From Peristeroidobacter agariperforans (lineage in GTDB: Bacteria; Pseudomonadota; Gammaproteobacteria; Steroidobacterales; Steroidobacteraceae), in the NCBI RefSeq assembly GCF_004138335.1, contig NZ_RYFW01000002.1, positions 1,159,501-1,223,500 of the forward strand: 64,000 nucleotides of DNA. The letters are read 5' to 3'. The position numbers were made by a program, and so were the translations under genes. Positions 1 through 7,862 of this stretch are shown here, one piece after another; the stretch's first letter is position 1; every line of letters begins with the position of its first letter. The notes below the pieces were generated by a model. That model did not search any database, had not been told where the DNA came from, and saw only the letters and a program-made list of their open reading frames with translations.

Positions 1-1
1 A

Positions 2-505
2 ACAACATCGAATGATCCGCCGGCTGCAGTCGACATCGTTCAATCCGCTGCTGAAGCCTCCGGGCTGCAGGGCCTGTTGGAGATTCCGTCACTGGGCCTG
101 CGCACGCCGCTTTATTCCGATACCAGTGAGTTCAATCTCAATCGGGGCGCCGGACTGATTGCCGGCATGTCGGTGCCGGGCCACGGCGGCAACCTCGGCG
201 TGGCGGCGCATCGCGACGGCATCTTTCGAGCGCTGGAGAACATCCGGGTCGGCGCTGCCATCGAGGTGCGGACCGCGAGTTTTCACTACGTCTATCACGT
301 CACGTCGATCGCCATCGTCGATCGCACCGATGCCGCGCTCCTGCGGCATACCGACGAGCCCGCCATCACGTTGGTGACCTGCTATCCCTTCCGCTTCGTA
401 GGACCCGCGCCACGGCGGTTCGTGGTGCGTGGCCAGCTCGATTCCGCTCGCGAGGCCACCGCGTCAGTGACGCCACCGCTTCGGGAGAAAACCGCCGCCA
501 TCTAA
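2..505 (+). CDS. Sortase (class D-like), 5' end outside window
   Basis: This is the C-terminal 167 codons of a sortase; the frame is open from base 2, so the start lies upstream of the window. Visible sortase hallmarks are the catalytic His in AAHRD (His codon 209-211), the nucleophile Cys in LVTCYPF (Cys codon 380-382) and the following conserved Arg in RRFVVRG. Sortases are membrane-anchored transpeptidases that cut a sorting motif and link the protein to an amine; in Gram-negatives they usually serve one dedicated substrate encoded nearby. The next gene, 27 bases downstream, has a matching C-terminal sorting-like tail, which supports a sortase-substrate pair. Family assignment is firm; the class is inferred from the compact C-terminus. 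Confidence 0.85.
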   Translation, partial: TTSNDPPAAVDIVQSAAEASGLQGLLEIPSLGLRTPLYSDTSEFNLNRGAGLIAGMSVPGHGGNLGVAAHRDGIFRALENIRVGAAIEVRTASFHYVYHVTSIAIVDRTDAALLRHTDEPAITLVTCYPFRFVGPAPRRFVVRGQLDSAREATASVTPPLREKTAAI

Positions 506-532
506 AGCCTCTCGAACCTGCAGGAGACAATC

Positions 533-1147
533 ATGGGTATCCGTTCTCGCGTGACCTTCGGCGCGCTTCTCGCACTCATCGCTACCGCGACCCTGGCACA
601 GAACCCGAAGGATTGCGCCGCCGTGAAGTTCAGTGACGACGTCCTGGAACGCTTCCCGCGGGCGCAGGAGGCTTGCCAGGATGTGATATCCCGCGGCGGG
701 CAGGACTATGCGGTGATCAACGCTCGTCTGGTCGACGTGCGAGGAAACACGATGCGGGTGCGTTTCAGGCACGCCGACGGCTCCATGGGACCGACGCAGT
801 CCGTCACACCGCCACGCGATTTTCGCGTGCTCATCAACGGCACACCCACGCGCGTTGCCGATCTGGCGCCGAACCAGGATCTGAAAGCTTACGTGCAGGT
901 CAGCCGCCCGGTGATGGCGCTGGAGCCGGCCGATAGCACGCAGGAGCTGGTGATCGTGCCCTTGGTGGCCGCAGCGGCGGCCGCCGAAGAGGCCGAGCCC
1001 ACGCGCCTGGCCGAAGCCGATCCCGAAATGCCGCGCACCGCCGGGCCTGCGCCCCTGTTTGCAGCCTTCGGTCTGTTGTTCGCCTGCGCTGCCCTGGGCC
1101 TGCGCGCGCTGCGTGGCGTGCGCATCACGCATTCGAAGCAGCTCTAA
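533..1147 (+). CDS. Exported protein with sortase sorting-like C-terminus
   Basis: The 204-residue product has a Sec signal peptide (residues 1-22, ending ATLA) and a middle region of no family I recognise with two Cys (28, 48). Its tail has the tripartite layout of a cell-wall sorting signal: M166-P-R-T-A-G171, a hydrophobic stretch at about 173-190, then a basic end (RALRGVR). MPRTA is close to the LPXTA/LAXTG motifs of class D/E sortases. An Ala/Glu-rich linker (146-160) precedes the motif. A good ribosome site (aggaga) stands before ATG 533. Its position directly after the sortase suggests that it is the dedicated substrate. Recognition by the neighbour is inference. Confidence 0.7.
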   Translation: MGIRSRVTFGALLALIATATLAQNPKDCAAVKFSDDVLERFPRAQEACQDVISRGGQDYAVINARLVDVRGNTMRVRFRHADGSMGPTQSVTPPRDFRVLINGTPTRVADLAPNQDLKAYVQVSRPVMALEPADSTQELVIVPLVAAAAAAEEAEPTRLAEADPEMPRTAGPAPLFAAFGLLFACAALGLRALRGVRITHSKQL

Positions 1148-1164
1148 CCTCGAGGAGTGAAATC

Positions 1165-1725
1165 ATGATCCGGAATATTGTGGTTGTTTCCCTGGCCTGT
1201 CTGCCGCTGGTGGGTCTGGCAGGGGATCCGAAAAAGGTCTCGTCGGAGAATGTCACCAAAGCGACGGCGACGGTGAAGTCAGTCGATCACGACAGCCGCT
1301 CGCTGGTGCTTCGCACTGCCGATGGCGTCGATACGCTGGTGGTCGCGGGACCCGAGGTCCGCAACTTCGAGCAGATAGAAGCGGGCGACACCGTGTCGGC
1401 CACCTATCGTGAGGCGCTGCTGGCGCAAGTCGTGCCGAAAGGCTCGGCAGTCGGCGAACCGCGCACCACCGTCTCCAAGACCCGAGCCAAAGAGGGTGAA
1501 TTGCCCGCCGCGTCCGTCAGTGCTTCTGTGTCGACCGATGTGGTCATTCAATCGGTGGACCAGTCGTTCGACACCGTGACGTTCAAACGTTCCGACGGCG
1601 TGGTGCGCACCGTCGCGGTCGAAGATCCGGAAGCCACCAAGTTCGTGCACAACCTGAAACCTGGCGACGAGGTGCGCATCACGTACACCGAAGCGACCGC
1701 CATCGCTCTGAGCAAAGCGGAGTGA
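1165..1725 (+). CDS. Periplasmic protein with two copies of a ~60-residue beta domain
   Basis: The 186-residue protein begins with a signal peptide (residues 1-19, ending VGLA) and is otherwise two similar units, about residues 33-88 and 124-180. Both have the pattern A/V-T-V-x-S-V-D followed by L/F-R-x-x-D-G-V and end with a G-D-x-V/R-x-x-T-Y segment (ATYREA, ITYTEA). This looks like an internal duplication of a small OB-like beta domain. I recognise no enzyme motif. It follows the sortase substrate by 17 bases with its own ribosome site (gaggag), so the three genes probably form one operon; its role there is unknown. Confidence 0.65.
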   Translation: MIRNIVVVSLACLPLVGLAGDPKKVSSENVTKATATVKSVDHDSRSLVLRTADGVDTLVVAGPEVRNFEQIEAGDTVSATYREALLAQVVPKGSAVGEPRTTVSKTRAKEGELPAASVSASVSTDVVIQSVDQSFDTVTFKRSDGVVRTVAVEDPEATKFVHNLKPGDEVRITYTEATAIALSKAE

Positions 1726-1739
1726 TGCTGCACAGTGGA

Positions 1740-1818
1740 TACGCGAGCAGACGACCTTTTGCCGATATATCCAGATAAAAATGACTTTCGATTCGGCAAA
1801 TCCCGATCTACTCGCGTA
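1740..1818. repeat. Nested inverted repeat (possible hairpin element)
   Basis: Outer arms TACGCGAG (1740-1747) and CTCGCGTA (1811-1818) are perfect complements, extended inward by AGA/TCT after one mismatch. Inside them TTTGCCGA (1758-1765) pairs with TCGGCAAA (1793-1800). The interior is AT-rich compared with its surroundings. It sits just after the operon ending at 1725 and could be a terminator-like structure, a small RNA or a palindromic element; no T-run follows it. The rest of 1726-1985 shows no gene. Confidence 0.45.
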
Positions 1819-1985
1819 AGCCGCTGCCGCATGATCTGCGCGGAAGTCCTTGACTGCACTGATTCACCGCGAGATGAAGGTGACAAGCAGGTTACAAGGG
1901 CCGCGCTTCCTCCAAATGTGGCCACGTCGTGGAGCGCGCGAAATACATCGAAATATGTATCGTCGGGTGCATAGCGGGAGTTTTC

Positions 1986-2705
1986 GTGAGCAGGACACCA
2001 CCTACCGTGTTCATCGTCGATGACGATGCCGATGTGCGACGAGCGCTAGCTCGTCTGTTGTGCGCGGCTCGATATGTCACGCGCTCCTTTGGATCCGCAG
2101 CGGAATTTCTCGCGCACCACGATCCAACTGTGCCCGGCTGTCTGCTGCTGGATCTGGCCATGCCCGATCAAAGCGGCCTCGATGTGCAGTCAACGCTGGT
2201 CGAGGCAGACTGTCATCGTCCAATCGTTTTCTTGAGCGGTCATGGCAGCATCGCCGAGAGTGTGATTGCGATGCGCGCCGGCGCGGTGAACTTTCTCACC
2301 AAGCCGGTGGAGAACGAAGAACTGCTCGGCGCCGTCGAAGAAGCCTTGCGCATGGATGAAGAACAGCGTCGCGCCACCGGCCTGCGTCAGATCGTTCAAG
2401 AGCGGATCGCGACACTCACGCCACGCGAACGTGAAGTGCTCGCGCATGTCGTCGAAGGTCGAATGAACAAACAAATCGCCGGCGACCTTGGCACCGTGCT
2501 CAAGACCATCAAAGTTCATCGCGCGCGAGTGATGCACAAGATGCGCGTGCGCTCGCTGGCTCAGCTGGTGAAGCTCATCGCGGCGTCGGGCGTGGTGCTC
2601 GACCGTCCGGCTCGCAGCAGCGAGTTGCCGTCGGACGTGAAATACAGCGCACCGATCAGCTCCGGCGGCAGCAGCCACTCGATCGGCGGTGTAGCGCACT
2701 GGTGA
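1986..2705 (+). CDS. FixJ/NarL-family response regulator
   Basis: The 239-residue protein has an N-terminal receiver (residues 7-120) with the acidic pocket VDDDAD, phospho-acceptor Asp56 in LLLDLAMP and the conserved Lys in LTKPVE. It ends with a LuxR-type helix-turn-helix (about 140-205; LTPREREVL, KTIKVHRARVMHKM). GTG 1986 is chosen because cgggag precedes it and the residues after it run straight into the receiver; an upstream ATG at 1929 would add an untypical extension. No kinase is adjacent, so it is an orphan. NarL/FixJ regulators bind 7-2-7 dyads, which is the geometry of the TTGGNCC-WW-GGNCYAA sites found downstream; that link is speculation. Confidence 0.9.
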   Translation: MSRTPPTVFIVDDDADVRRALARLLCAARYVTRSFGSAAEFLAHHDPTVPGCLLLDLAMPDQSGLDVQSTLVEADCHRPIVFLSGHGSIAESVIAMRAGAVNFLTKPVENEELLGAVEEALRMDEEQRRATGLRQIVQERIATLTPREREVLAHVVEGRMNKQIAGDLGTVLKTIKVHRARVMHKMRVRSLAQLVKLIAASGVVLDRPARSSELPSDVKYSAPISSGGSSHSIGGVAHW

Positions 2706-2792
2706 GCTCATTGAGCCATCGTGAGATGGGCGGTATTCGCGCCCCTCGTCACGCTTCTCACCGCCGCGGCTTCGTGCGTACTGTGCAGCAAT

Positions 2793-4262
2793 ATGCACAA
2801 GACACCGAAGACGATCTATCTGCTCTTGCTCGTGCTGATCTGCGGCGCAAGCCAGGTGTCCGCCCAGCAAACAGGGTCAGCTCAGGAAGAAGCGATACGT
2901 AAGCTCAACGCCAGGATGGACGAGCTGAAGGCGCAGATAGCGGAAATTCAGGCTGAACTGGATGCGATCCACCCAGAGAAGCTGGCGCAGCCCGGCTCCA
3001 TCGTCAGCACGCAGCCACCGTCACCGGAAAAGCTGACTCCGCAGCAACAGGAAGAGTCGATAGGTGAGGCTACTCAACATCGCGAGACTTTTGCGCATGA
3101 TGAGGAGGACGCGCCGCGCCTGTACAACGCGCCAATGGATGCCACGTATCCTGGATTCTTCCTTCTGCCAGGCACTCACACGCTGCTGCGTCTGGACGGA
3201 TCGGCCCGAGCCGATCTGATCTACGATCCAAGAACACCCACGATGGGCGACGGATTCGTGCCCTCGTCGATACCGATCCCCACGGTCGCCGATTTCTCGA
3301 ACTTCAATGGCAGCATTCGCGGCAGCCGCTTCATGGCGGACTTTCGTATCCCGGCAGGCGAGAGCGGGTCCGCGCGCACGTTCATTCAATACGATTTCTT
3401 CGGGCCGAACGGGACGACCGCACCACGCCTGCGTCATTTCTACGCGCAGTTGAACAACATCCTGGTCGGCCAGACATTCACCAACTTCATGGATCCCGAT
3501 GCGTTCGGGGACGAGCTGGACAATCAGGGAGTCAATGGGGCAGTCAGCGTGCGTCTGCCGCAGGTCAGATACAGCTTTGGACTGGGCGGCGGCGCGAGCG
3601 CTTCTATTGCGCTCGAGGATCCGGACTCGTCGATCGACTTCGCAATTGCAGGCGCGTCTGTCACGCCGACCACTTCTGCTCCGGATCTCACGCTTCACTG
3701 GCGAAACGAATGGGACCTCGGACACCTACAACTGGCGAGCGTCTTTCGAGACCTGGGCGTGCAGTTGCCGAACGGAGCACGCCGGTCGACCTTTGGATGG
3801 GGCGTGAATGCGACGGGAGGGATCGAGGTATTCGGCCGCGATTCCATTGTCCTGGGGCTTGCTTACGGCGAAGGAATTGCGCGCTATGTGGGCGACACCG
3901 CGGGCTTGGCACTGGATGCGGCGCCCGAATCGCAGACAGATTTTTCTCTGCGAGCTCTGCCGCTCACGGCGGCGTATGGCAGTTATCAGCACTACTGGAA
4001 CTCGGGGATGCGTTCGAGCCTGACGCTCGGCCATGTGAGCGTCGACAACACCGATTTCCAATCGCCCGATACCTATCGCAAGAGCACTTATTCGGGCATC
4101 AACCTGATCTGGAATCCGATCGGCAGCCTGGATGTCGGTGCTGAGTTCGTTTACGGCTGGGTGGAGAACAAGAGTGGCGCAAACGCCGACGCACCTCGTT
4201 TCCGAATCACTGCAAGGTACAACTTCGTGAAGCACCGTCCGGCCGAAGAGAAGGCGCCGTAG
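2793..4262 (+). CDS. DcaP-like trimeric outer-membrane porin
   Basis: From ATG 2793 the product (489 residues) starts with a clear signal peptide cut after SQVSA. A short coiled-coil follows (LNARMDELKAQIAEIQAEL), then a long beta-rich body with FNGSIRGSR, the plug-like TFTNFMDP segment and a C-terminus ending ARYNFVKHRP, as in DcaP porins. DcaP proteins are trimeric outer-membrane channels whose N-terminal helix forms a periplasmic coiled-coil and which take up small anionic or aromatic compounds. An in-frame ATG at 2721 would put a second hydrophobic stretch ahead of the signal peptide and is less likely. The body ends normally and the gene looks intact. The substrate is unknown. Confidence 0.8.
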   Translation: MHKTPKTIYLLLLVLICGASQVSAQQTGSAQEEAIRKLNARMDELKAQIAEIQAELDAIHPEKLAQPGSIVSTQPPSPEKLTPQQQEESIGEATQHRETFAHDEEDAPRLYNAPMDATYPGFFLLPGTHTLLRLDGSARADLIYDPRTPTMGDGFVPSSIPIPTVADFSNFNGSIRGSRFMADFRIPAGESGSARTFIQYDFFGPNGTTAPRLRHFYAQLNNILVGQTFTNFMDPDAFGDELDNQGVNGAVSVRLPQVRYSFGLGGGASASIALEDPDSSIDFAIAGASVTPTTSAPDLTLHWRNEWDLGHLQLASVFRDLGVQLPNGARRSTFGWGVNATGGIEVFGRDSIVLGLAYGEGIARYVGDTAGLALDAAPESQTDFSLRALPLTAAYGSYQHYWNSGMRSSLTLGHVSVDNTDFQSPDTYRKSTYSGINLIWNPIGSLDVGAEFVYGWVENKSGANADAPRFRITARYNFVKHRPAEEKAP

Positions 4263-4283
4263 CGCAGCCGCATTCGCAACTGA

Positions 4284-4299
4284 TTGGACCAGAGGCTAA
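4284..4299. promoter_or_regulatory. 16-bp dyad site a (TTGGNCCWWGGNCYAA family)
   Basis: TTGGACCAGAGGCTAA, 58 nt before the asparaginase ATG. One of six related dyads in the window with 7-2-7 geometry; this copy departs from the consensus only in the centre. Confidence 0.5.
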
Positions 4300-4357
4300 T
4301 TGCGAGCCGCCGACTGCGGTGCGAACGTGCTCCGTCAATTCACTATCGTGAAACAGC

Positions 4358-5344
4358 ATGGCGAGAGTGCACATTCTTGCGACCGGCGGGACGATTGCGG
4401 GTCGAGGCTCGAGCGACACCTCCTCCAGCTATCGTCCCGGCTCGGTCATGATCGAACAATTGATCGACAGCGTGCCGGGGCTCGCAGCGCTCGCCGAAGT
4501 CACGGGCGAGCAGTTTGCACAGATGAGCAGCCAGGACATGGACGAGGTCATCTGGCAGGGCCTGGCGAGTCGTATCAATAAACTGTTCGATGCCGATGCG
4601 GCGGACGGCGTCGTGGTCACGCACGGCACCGATACCGCCGAAGAAACGGGCTACTTTTTGCACCTGACCGTGACATCGGACCGCCCGGTCGTGCTCACCG
4701 GTTCGATGCGGCCCGCGACGTCCTTGAGCGCCGACGGGCCGCTGAATTTATATAACGCGGTCTCGGTCGCTGCCGATCGCGATGCGCGCAATCGCGGAGT
4801 GATGCTGGCAATCAACGATGATCTGCACAGCGCGCGCGATGTGACGAAGTCGAGCACGACGGATGTGCAGACTTTCATTTCGCCTGGGCCGGGGTTGCTC
4901 GGCACGGCGCGGCTGGGGCGCATTCGCTATTTCCGTCAGCCGAAGCGTTTGCACACGAGCCGGTCGAGCTTTTCTGCCTTCGCTCAGCGACGTTTGCCGC
5001 GCGTGGATATTTTGTACTCGCACGCGGGCATGCAGCCCGACCTGGTGCTCTCCAGCGTATCGCTCGGTGTGCGCGGCATCGTGGTCGCGGGTGTGGGCAA
5101 TGGCAATGCGCCCGGTCCGGTGGTCAGCGCGTTGGCGGATGCAGCGAAGGCGGGCGTCATCGTGGTTCGCGCCACGCGGGTCGGCAGTGGCGACGTCGAA
5201 CGGGGCGTGGAGCTCGACGACGATGCCTTGGGTTTCGTCGTGGCCGATCAGCTCAATCCCCAGAAGAGCCGGATATTGTTGCAACTGTGCCTGGCGCACG
5301 AACTGGATCGCAACGCTGTGCAGGAGGCGTTCTTTCAGTACTAG
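4358..5344 (+). CDS. ansB: L-asparaginase, cytoplasmic form
   Basis: The 328-residue enzyme hydrolyses L-asparagine to aspartate and ammonia. Both asparaginase threonine motifs are present: TGGTIAG near the N-terminus (nucleophile Thr12) and VVTHGTDTAEET around residue 85. The catalytic Lys region appears as DVTKSSTTDV and the C-terminal part is complete. The length is usual for the family. No signal peptide is seen, so unlike classical periplasmic type II enzymes it should be cytoplasmic, although the motifs look type II; the symbol is therefore approximate. A dyad site stands 58 nt upstream. Together with aspartase at 6320 it would convert Asn through Asp to fumarate. Confidence 0.9.
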   Translation: MARVHILATGGTIAGRGSSDTSSSYRPGSVMIEQLIDSVPGLAALAEVTGEQFAQMSSQDMDEVIWQGLASRINKLFDADAADGVVVTHGTDTAEETGYFLHLTVTSDRPVVLTGSMRPATSLSADGPLNLYNAVSVAADRDARNRGVMLAINDDLHSARDVTKSSTTDVQTFISPGPGLLGTARLGRIRYFRQPKRLHTSRSSFSAFAQRRLPRVDILYSHAGMQPDLVLSSVSLGVRGIVVAGVGNGNAPGPVVSALADAAKAGVIVVRATRVGSGDVERGVELDDDALGFVVADQLNPQKSRILLQLCLAHELDRNAVQEAFFQY

Positions 5345-6206
5345 TTCTCGCGCGATACGTCACCTTGCTCAGCTCCGCACCGAAGAACAGCATCTTGCTC
5401 ATGGCGTGCATCCATAGCATCACCATCAGAAGGCCGCCGATCGCACCGTAAGCGCTCCATTTCGCCGCTGCACGGGCGGCGTACACCGATAAGACTTCGG
5501 CGCCCAAGATCCACGTCAGACCCAACAGGACTGCGGCAACTCGCACGTCACTCCAGCGCACCTGCGCCGGCGGCAATGCCCGCAACAACAACGCAAATAT
5601 CAGCGGCGCAATGACCAGCGAGGCGAGCAGGGGCAGCAGCCAACCCAGCGTATCGCCGAGCAGCGACAGCTCACCTGGCAACGCTGCAAGCCACTGCAAC
5701 GCGCCGATGACTGCGAGCAGCGCGAGCAACAATGCGCCGCCGCCAAACATGATGCCGAAGGCGATAGCCCGCTCGGTGAGTTTCATCCGCAAGGCGTTCA
5801 GTATCGAGCCGGACGCGAGCGGTGGCGCTTGCTTCCAGAGCGCCCGAAACGTCAAGCGCAGGTGCGCGAACAGCTTCGAGGACGTCATCAACAAGCCGAC
5901 GATGCCGATCATCGTCGCCACGATCGAGCCACGCTGCAGATACAGAGACACCTGCTCGACCGCGCTGCTCAAGTCCGAGCCGAACGTTGCTTCGACCGTG
6001 CGCAATAGTTGTTGCTCGAGATCGACAGCCAGCGGCGACAGGCGCAGCAGCCAACCCATCGCCGCCATGAACAGGACCAGCAAGGGCACCAGCGAGAGCA
6101 GCGCGTAGTAAACCATCGCGCCTGCAAAGTAGTGCGCGTAGTCGCGTACGTACTCGCCTGCAGCTGCGCGCAGCAGGCTGGAGTGTGCTGATATCCAGGG
6201 ATTCAC
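5253..6206 (-). CDS. YihY/BrkB-family inner-membrane protein
   Basis: The 317-residue protein has about six transmembrane helices and the YihY start-of-domain pattern (YAHYFAGAMVYYALLSLVPLLV). Members were once mis-assigned as RNase BN; the true function is unknown, with transport or envelope roles proposed. GTG 6206 is the likely start. The last 30 residues (after LSKVTYRARTS) are hydrophilic and run antisense into the asparaginase gene, giving a 92-bp convergent overlap; this tail is probably not functional. The start lies 37 nt from dyad site b, which is shared with the divergent aspartase gene. Confidence 0.85.
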   Translation of the reverse strand: MNPWISAHSSLLRAAAGEYVRDYAHYFAGAMVYYALLSLVPLLVLFMAAMGWLLRLSPLAVDLEQQLLRTVEATFGSDLSSAVEQVSLYLQRGSIVATMIGIVGLLMTSSKLFAHLRLTFRALWKQAPPLASGSILNALRMKLTERAIAFGIMFGGGALLLALLAVIGALQWLAALPGELSLLGDTLGWLLPLLASLVIAPLIFALLLRALPPAQVRWSDVRVAAVLLGLTWILGAEVLSVYAARAAAKWSAYGAIGGLLMVMLWMHAMSKMLFFGAELSKVTYRARTSTERTPPAQRCDPVRAPGTVATISGSSGD

Positions 6207-6243
6207 CGTCGTCGACTCTCGGCGCGATGCACATGGCTAACTG

Positions 6244-6259
6244 TTGGACCTTGGTCCTA
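6244..6259. promoter_or_regulatory. 16-bp dyad site b
   Basis: TTGGACCTTGGTCCTA, a near-perfect palindrome 60 nt before the aspartase ATG and 37 nt from the divergent YihY start. It is a member of the six-site family. Confidence 0.55.
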
Positions 6260-6319
6260 CGCGTGGTCATTGCAGACTGGGATAGGTTCCTCGCGACAGG
6301 CAACCACCGAGGGCGAACC

Positions 6320-7837
6320 ATGAGCGATCCTCAAGCGGACGAGGCATTTCGCAAGAGCATCTGTACGCGGCCGCCGGGACGCGGCCGCGTACGCTCGGAA
6401 ACGGATAGCCTCGGCGAGCGCGAGGTGCCAGTGGATGCCTATTGGGGTGTCAACGTCTCGCGCGCGCTCGAAAATTTCGCAATCAGCGGTCGTCCGATCT
6501 CGGTGTATTCCGACTTCATCTACGGCTATGCCTGCGTCAAGCAGGCGGCCGCGCTGGCCAACGCCGACCTGGGCGTGATGGAGCGCTGGAAGGCCGAGCT
6601 CATCGAACGCGCCTGCGTCGAAATTCGCGACGGGTTGCTGCACGATCAGTTCGTCGTCGACATCATGCAGGGCGGCGCTGGCACGTCGACCAACATGAAC
6701 TTCAACGAAGTCATAGCGAACCGCGCGCTCGAGTTGGCGGGCCACGCGAAGGGCGACTATGCGCGCATCGATCCCAACGACGACGTGAATCGGTCCCAGA
6801 GCACCAACGACACTTATCCCACCGCTTTGAAGATCGGCTTGCGCCTGGCGCTGGAGCGTCTGCAAGTCGAGCTGGTGTCGCTGGCAACGGCGTTCCACTC
6901 CAAGGGCGGCGAGTTCTCGGGCATCGTGAAGGTCGGACGCACGCAGTTGCAGGATGCAGCGCCCATGACTCTCGGCCAGGAATTCCAGGCGTTTGCGATT
7001 ACGCTGGCCGAAGAGTGCCTCGACTTCGAACACGTGACGAACAAGCTGTGCGAGATCAGCCTGGGCGCGACTGCGATCGGCACCGGCATCGCGTCCCACG
7101 CGGAGTACGCCGAGGCGGCGCGTCAGCACCTGGCCGACATCACCGGCTATGCGCTGCGCACTTCACCGGACCTGGTCGAAGCCACGACCGATGTCGGTTG
7201 CTTCCTGGAGCTCTCGGGTGCGTTGAAGAAATGCGCCATGAAGCTGTCGAAGATCTGCAATGACCTGCGGCTGCTCAGCTCCGGCCCGCAGGCGGGATTC
7301 GGCGAGATCACTCTGCCGCCGCGCCAGGCCGGTTCGAGCATCATGCCGGGCAAGGTGAATCCGGTGATCCCCGAAGCGGTCAATCAGGTTGCGTTCGCGA
7401 TTGCCGGCGGCGATATGACGCTGACCATGGCAGCCGAGGCCGGACAGTTGCAGCTCAATGCGTTCGTGCCGGTCATGGCGCACGTGCTGTTCGAGAACCT
7501 CAAGTATCTGACGGCGGCGGTGACGACGTTGCGTGAGCACTGCGTCATCGGCGTGAAAGCGAACACGGGTCGGCTCGAACAACACTCACGCTCGTTCGTC
7601 GGCGTGATCACGGCGCTCATTCCTTATATCGGCTATGAACCGGCGGCGCGGCTCGCGAAGCAGGCGCTGGCGGATGGTGGCGACATCGTCGACGTGGTGG
7701 CTGCGTCCGGATTGTTGTCGCGCGAAGAGCTTGCATCGCTGCTCACCGCCGAGCGCCTTACCGGGAGTCCGCGCGAGTCGAGCAGCGCGGACGCGGGTAT
7801 CCCTCGGGACACCGGTAGAGAGCAGATCAGACATTAG
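6320..7837 (+). CDS. aspA: Aspartate ammonia-lyase (aspartase)
   Basis: The 505-residue enzyme deaminates L-aspartate to fumarate and ammonia. The fumarase/aspartase signature GSSIMPGKVNPV is at about residues 337-348 and carries the catalytic Ser loop. Other superfamily segments are present: RSQSTNDTYPTA, VGRTQLQDAAPMTLGQEF and TDVGCFLELSGALKKCAMKL. VIPEAVNQVAF after the signature is more typical of aspartase than of FumC. The N-terminus is about 25 residues longer than usual (basic, RPPGRGRVR), and the C-terminus also has a Ser-rich tail. ATG 6320 is preferred over an in-frame start at 6185 because the added residues are unlike the family. The baeRF3 gene follows 25 bases on. Confidence 0.92.
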   Translation: MSDPQADEAFRKSICTRPPGRGRVRSETDSLGEREVPVDAYWGVNVSRALENFAISGRPISVYSDFIYGYACVKQAAALANADLGVMERWKAELIERACVEIRDGLLHDQFVVDIMQGGAGTSTNMNFNEVIANRALELAGHAKGDYARIDPNDDVNRSQSTNDTYPTALKIGLRLALERLQVELVSLATAFHSKGGEFSGIVKVGRTQLQDAAPMTLGQEFQAFAITLAEECLDFEHVTNKLCEISLGATAIGTGIASHAEYAEAARQHLADITGYALRTSPDLVEATTDVGCFLELSGALKKCAMKLSKICNDLRLLSSGPQAGFGEITLPPRQAGSSIMPGKVNPVIPEAVNQVAFAIAGGDMTLTMAAEAGQLQLNAFVPVMAHVLFENLKYLTAAVTTLREHCVIGVKANTGRLEQHSRSFVGVITALIPYIGYEPAARLAKQALADGGDIVDVVAASGLLSREELASLLTAERLTGSPRESSSADAGIPRDTGREQIRH

Positions 7838-7862
7838 TTGCGCATTCTGTAGAGGGGGCGTC

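Noticed and set aside
5253-5344. Functional overlap of YihY tail and asparaginase
   Set aside because: The overlapping YihY tail is hydrophilic and untypical; it looks like stop-codon drift in a convergent pair.
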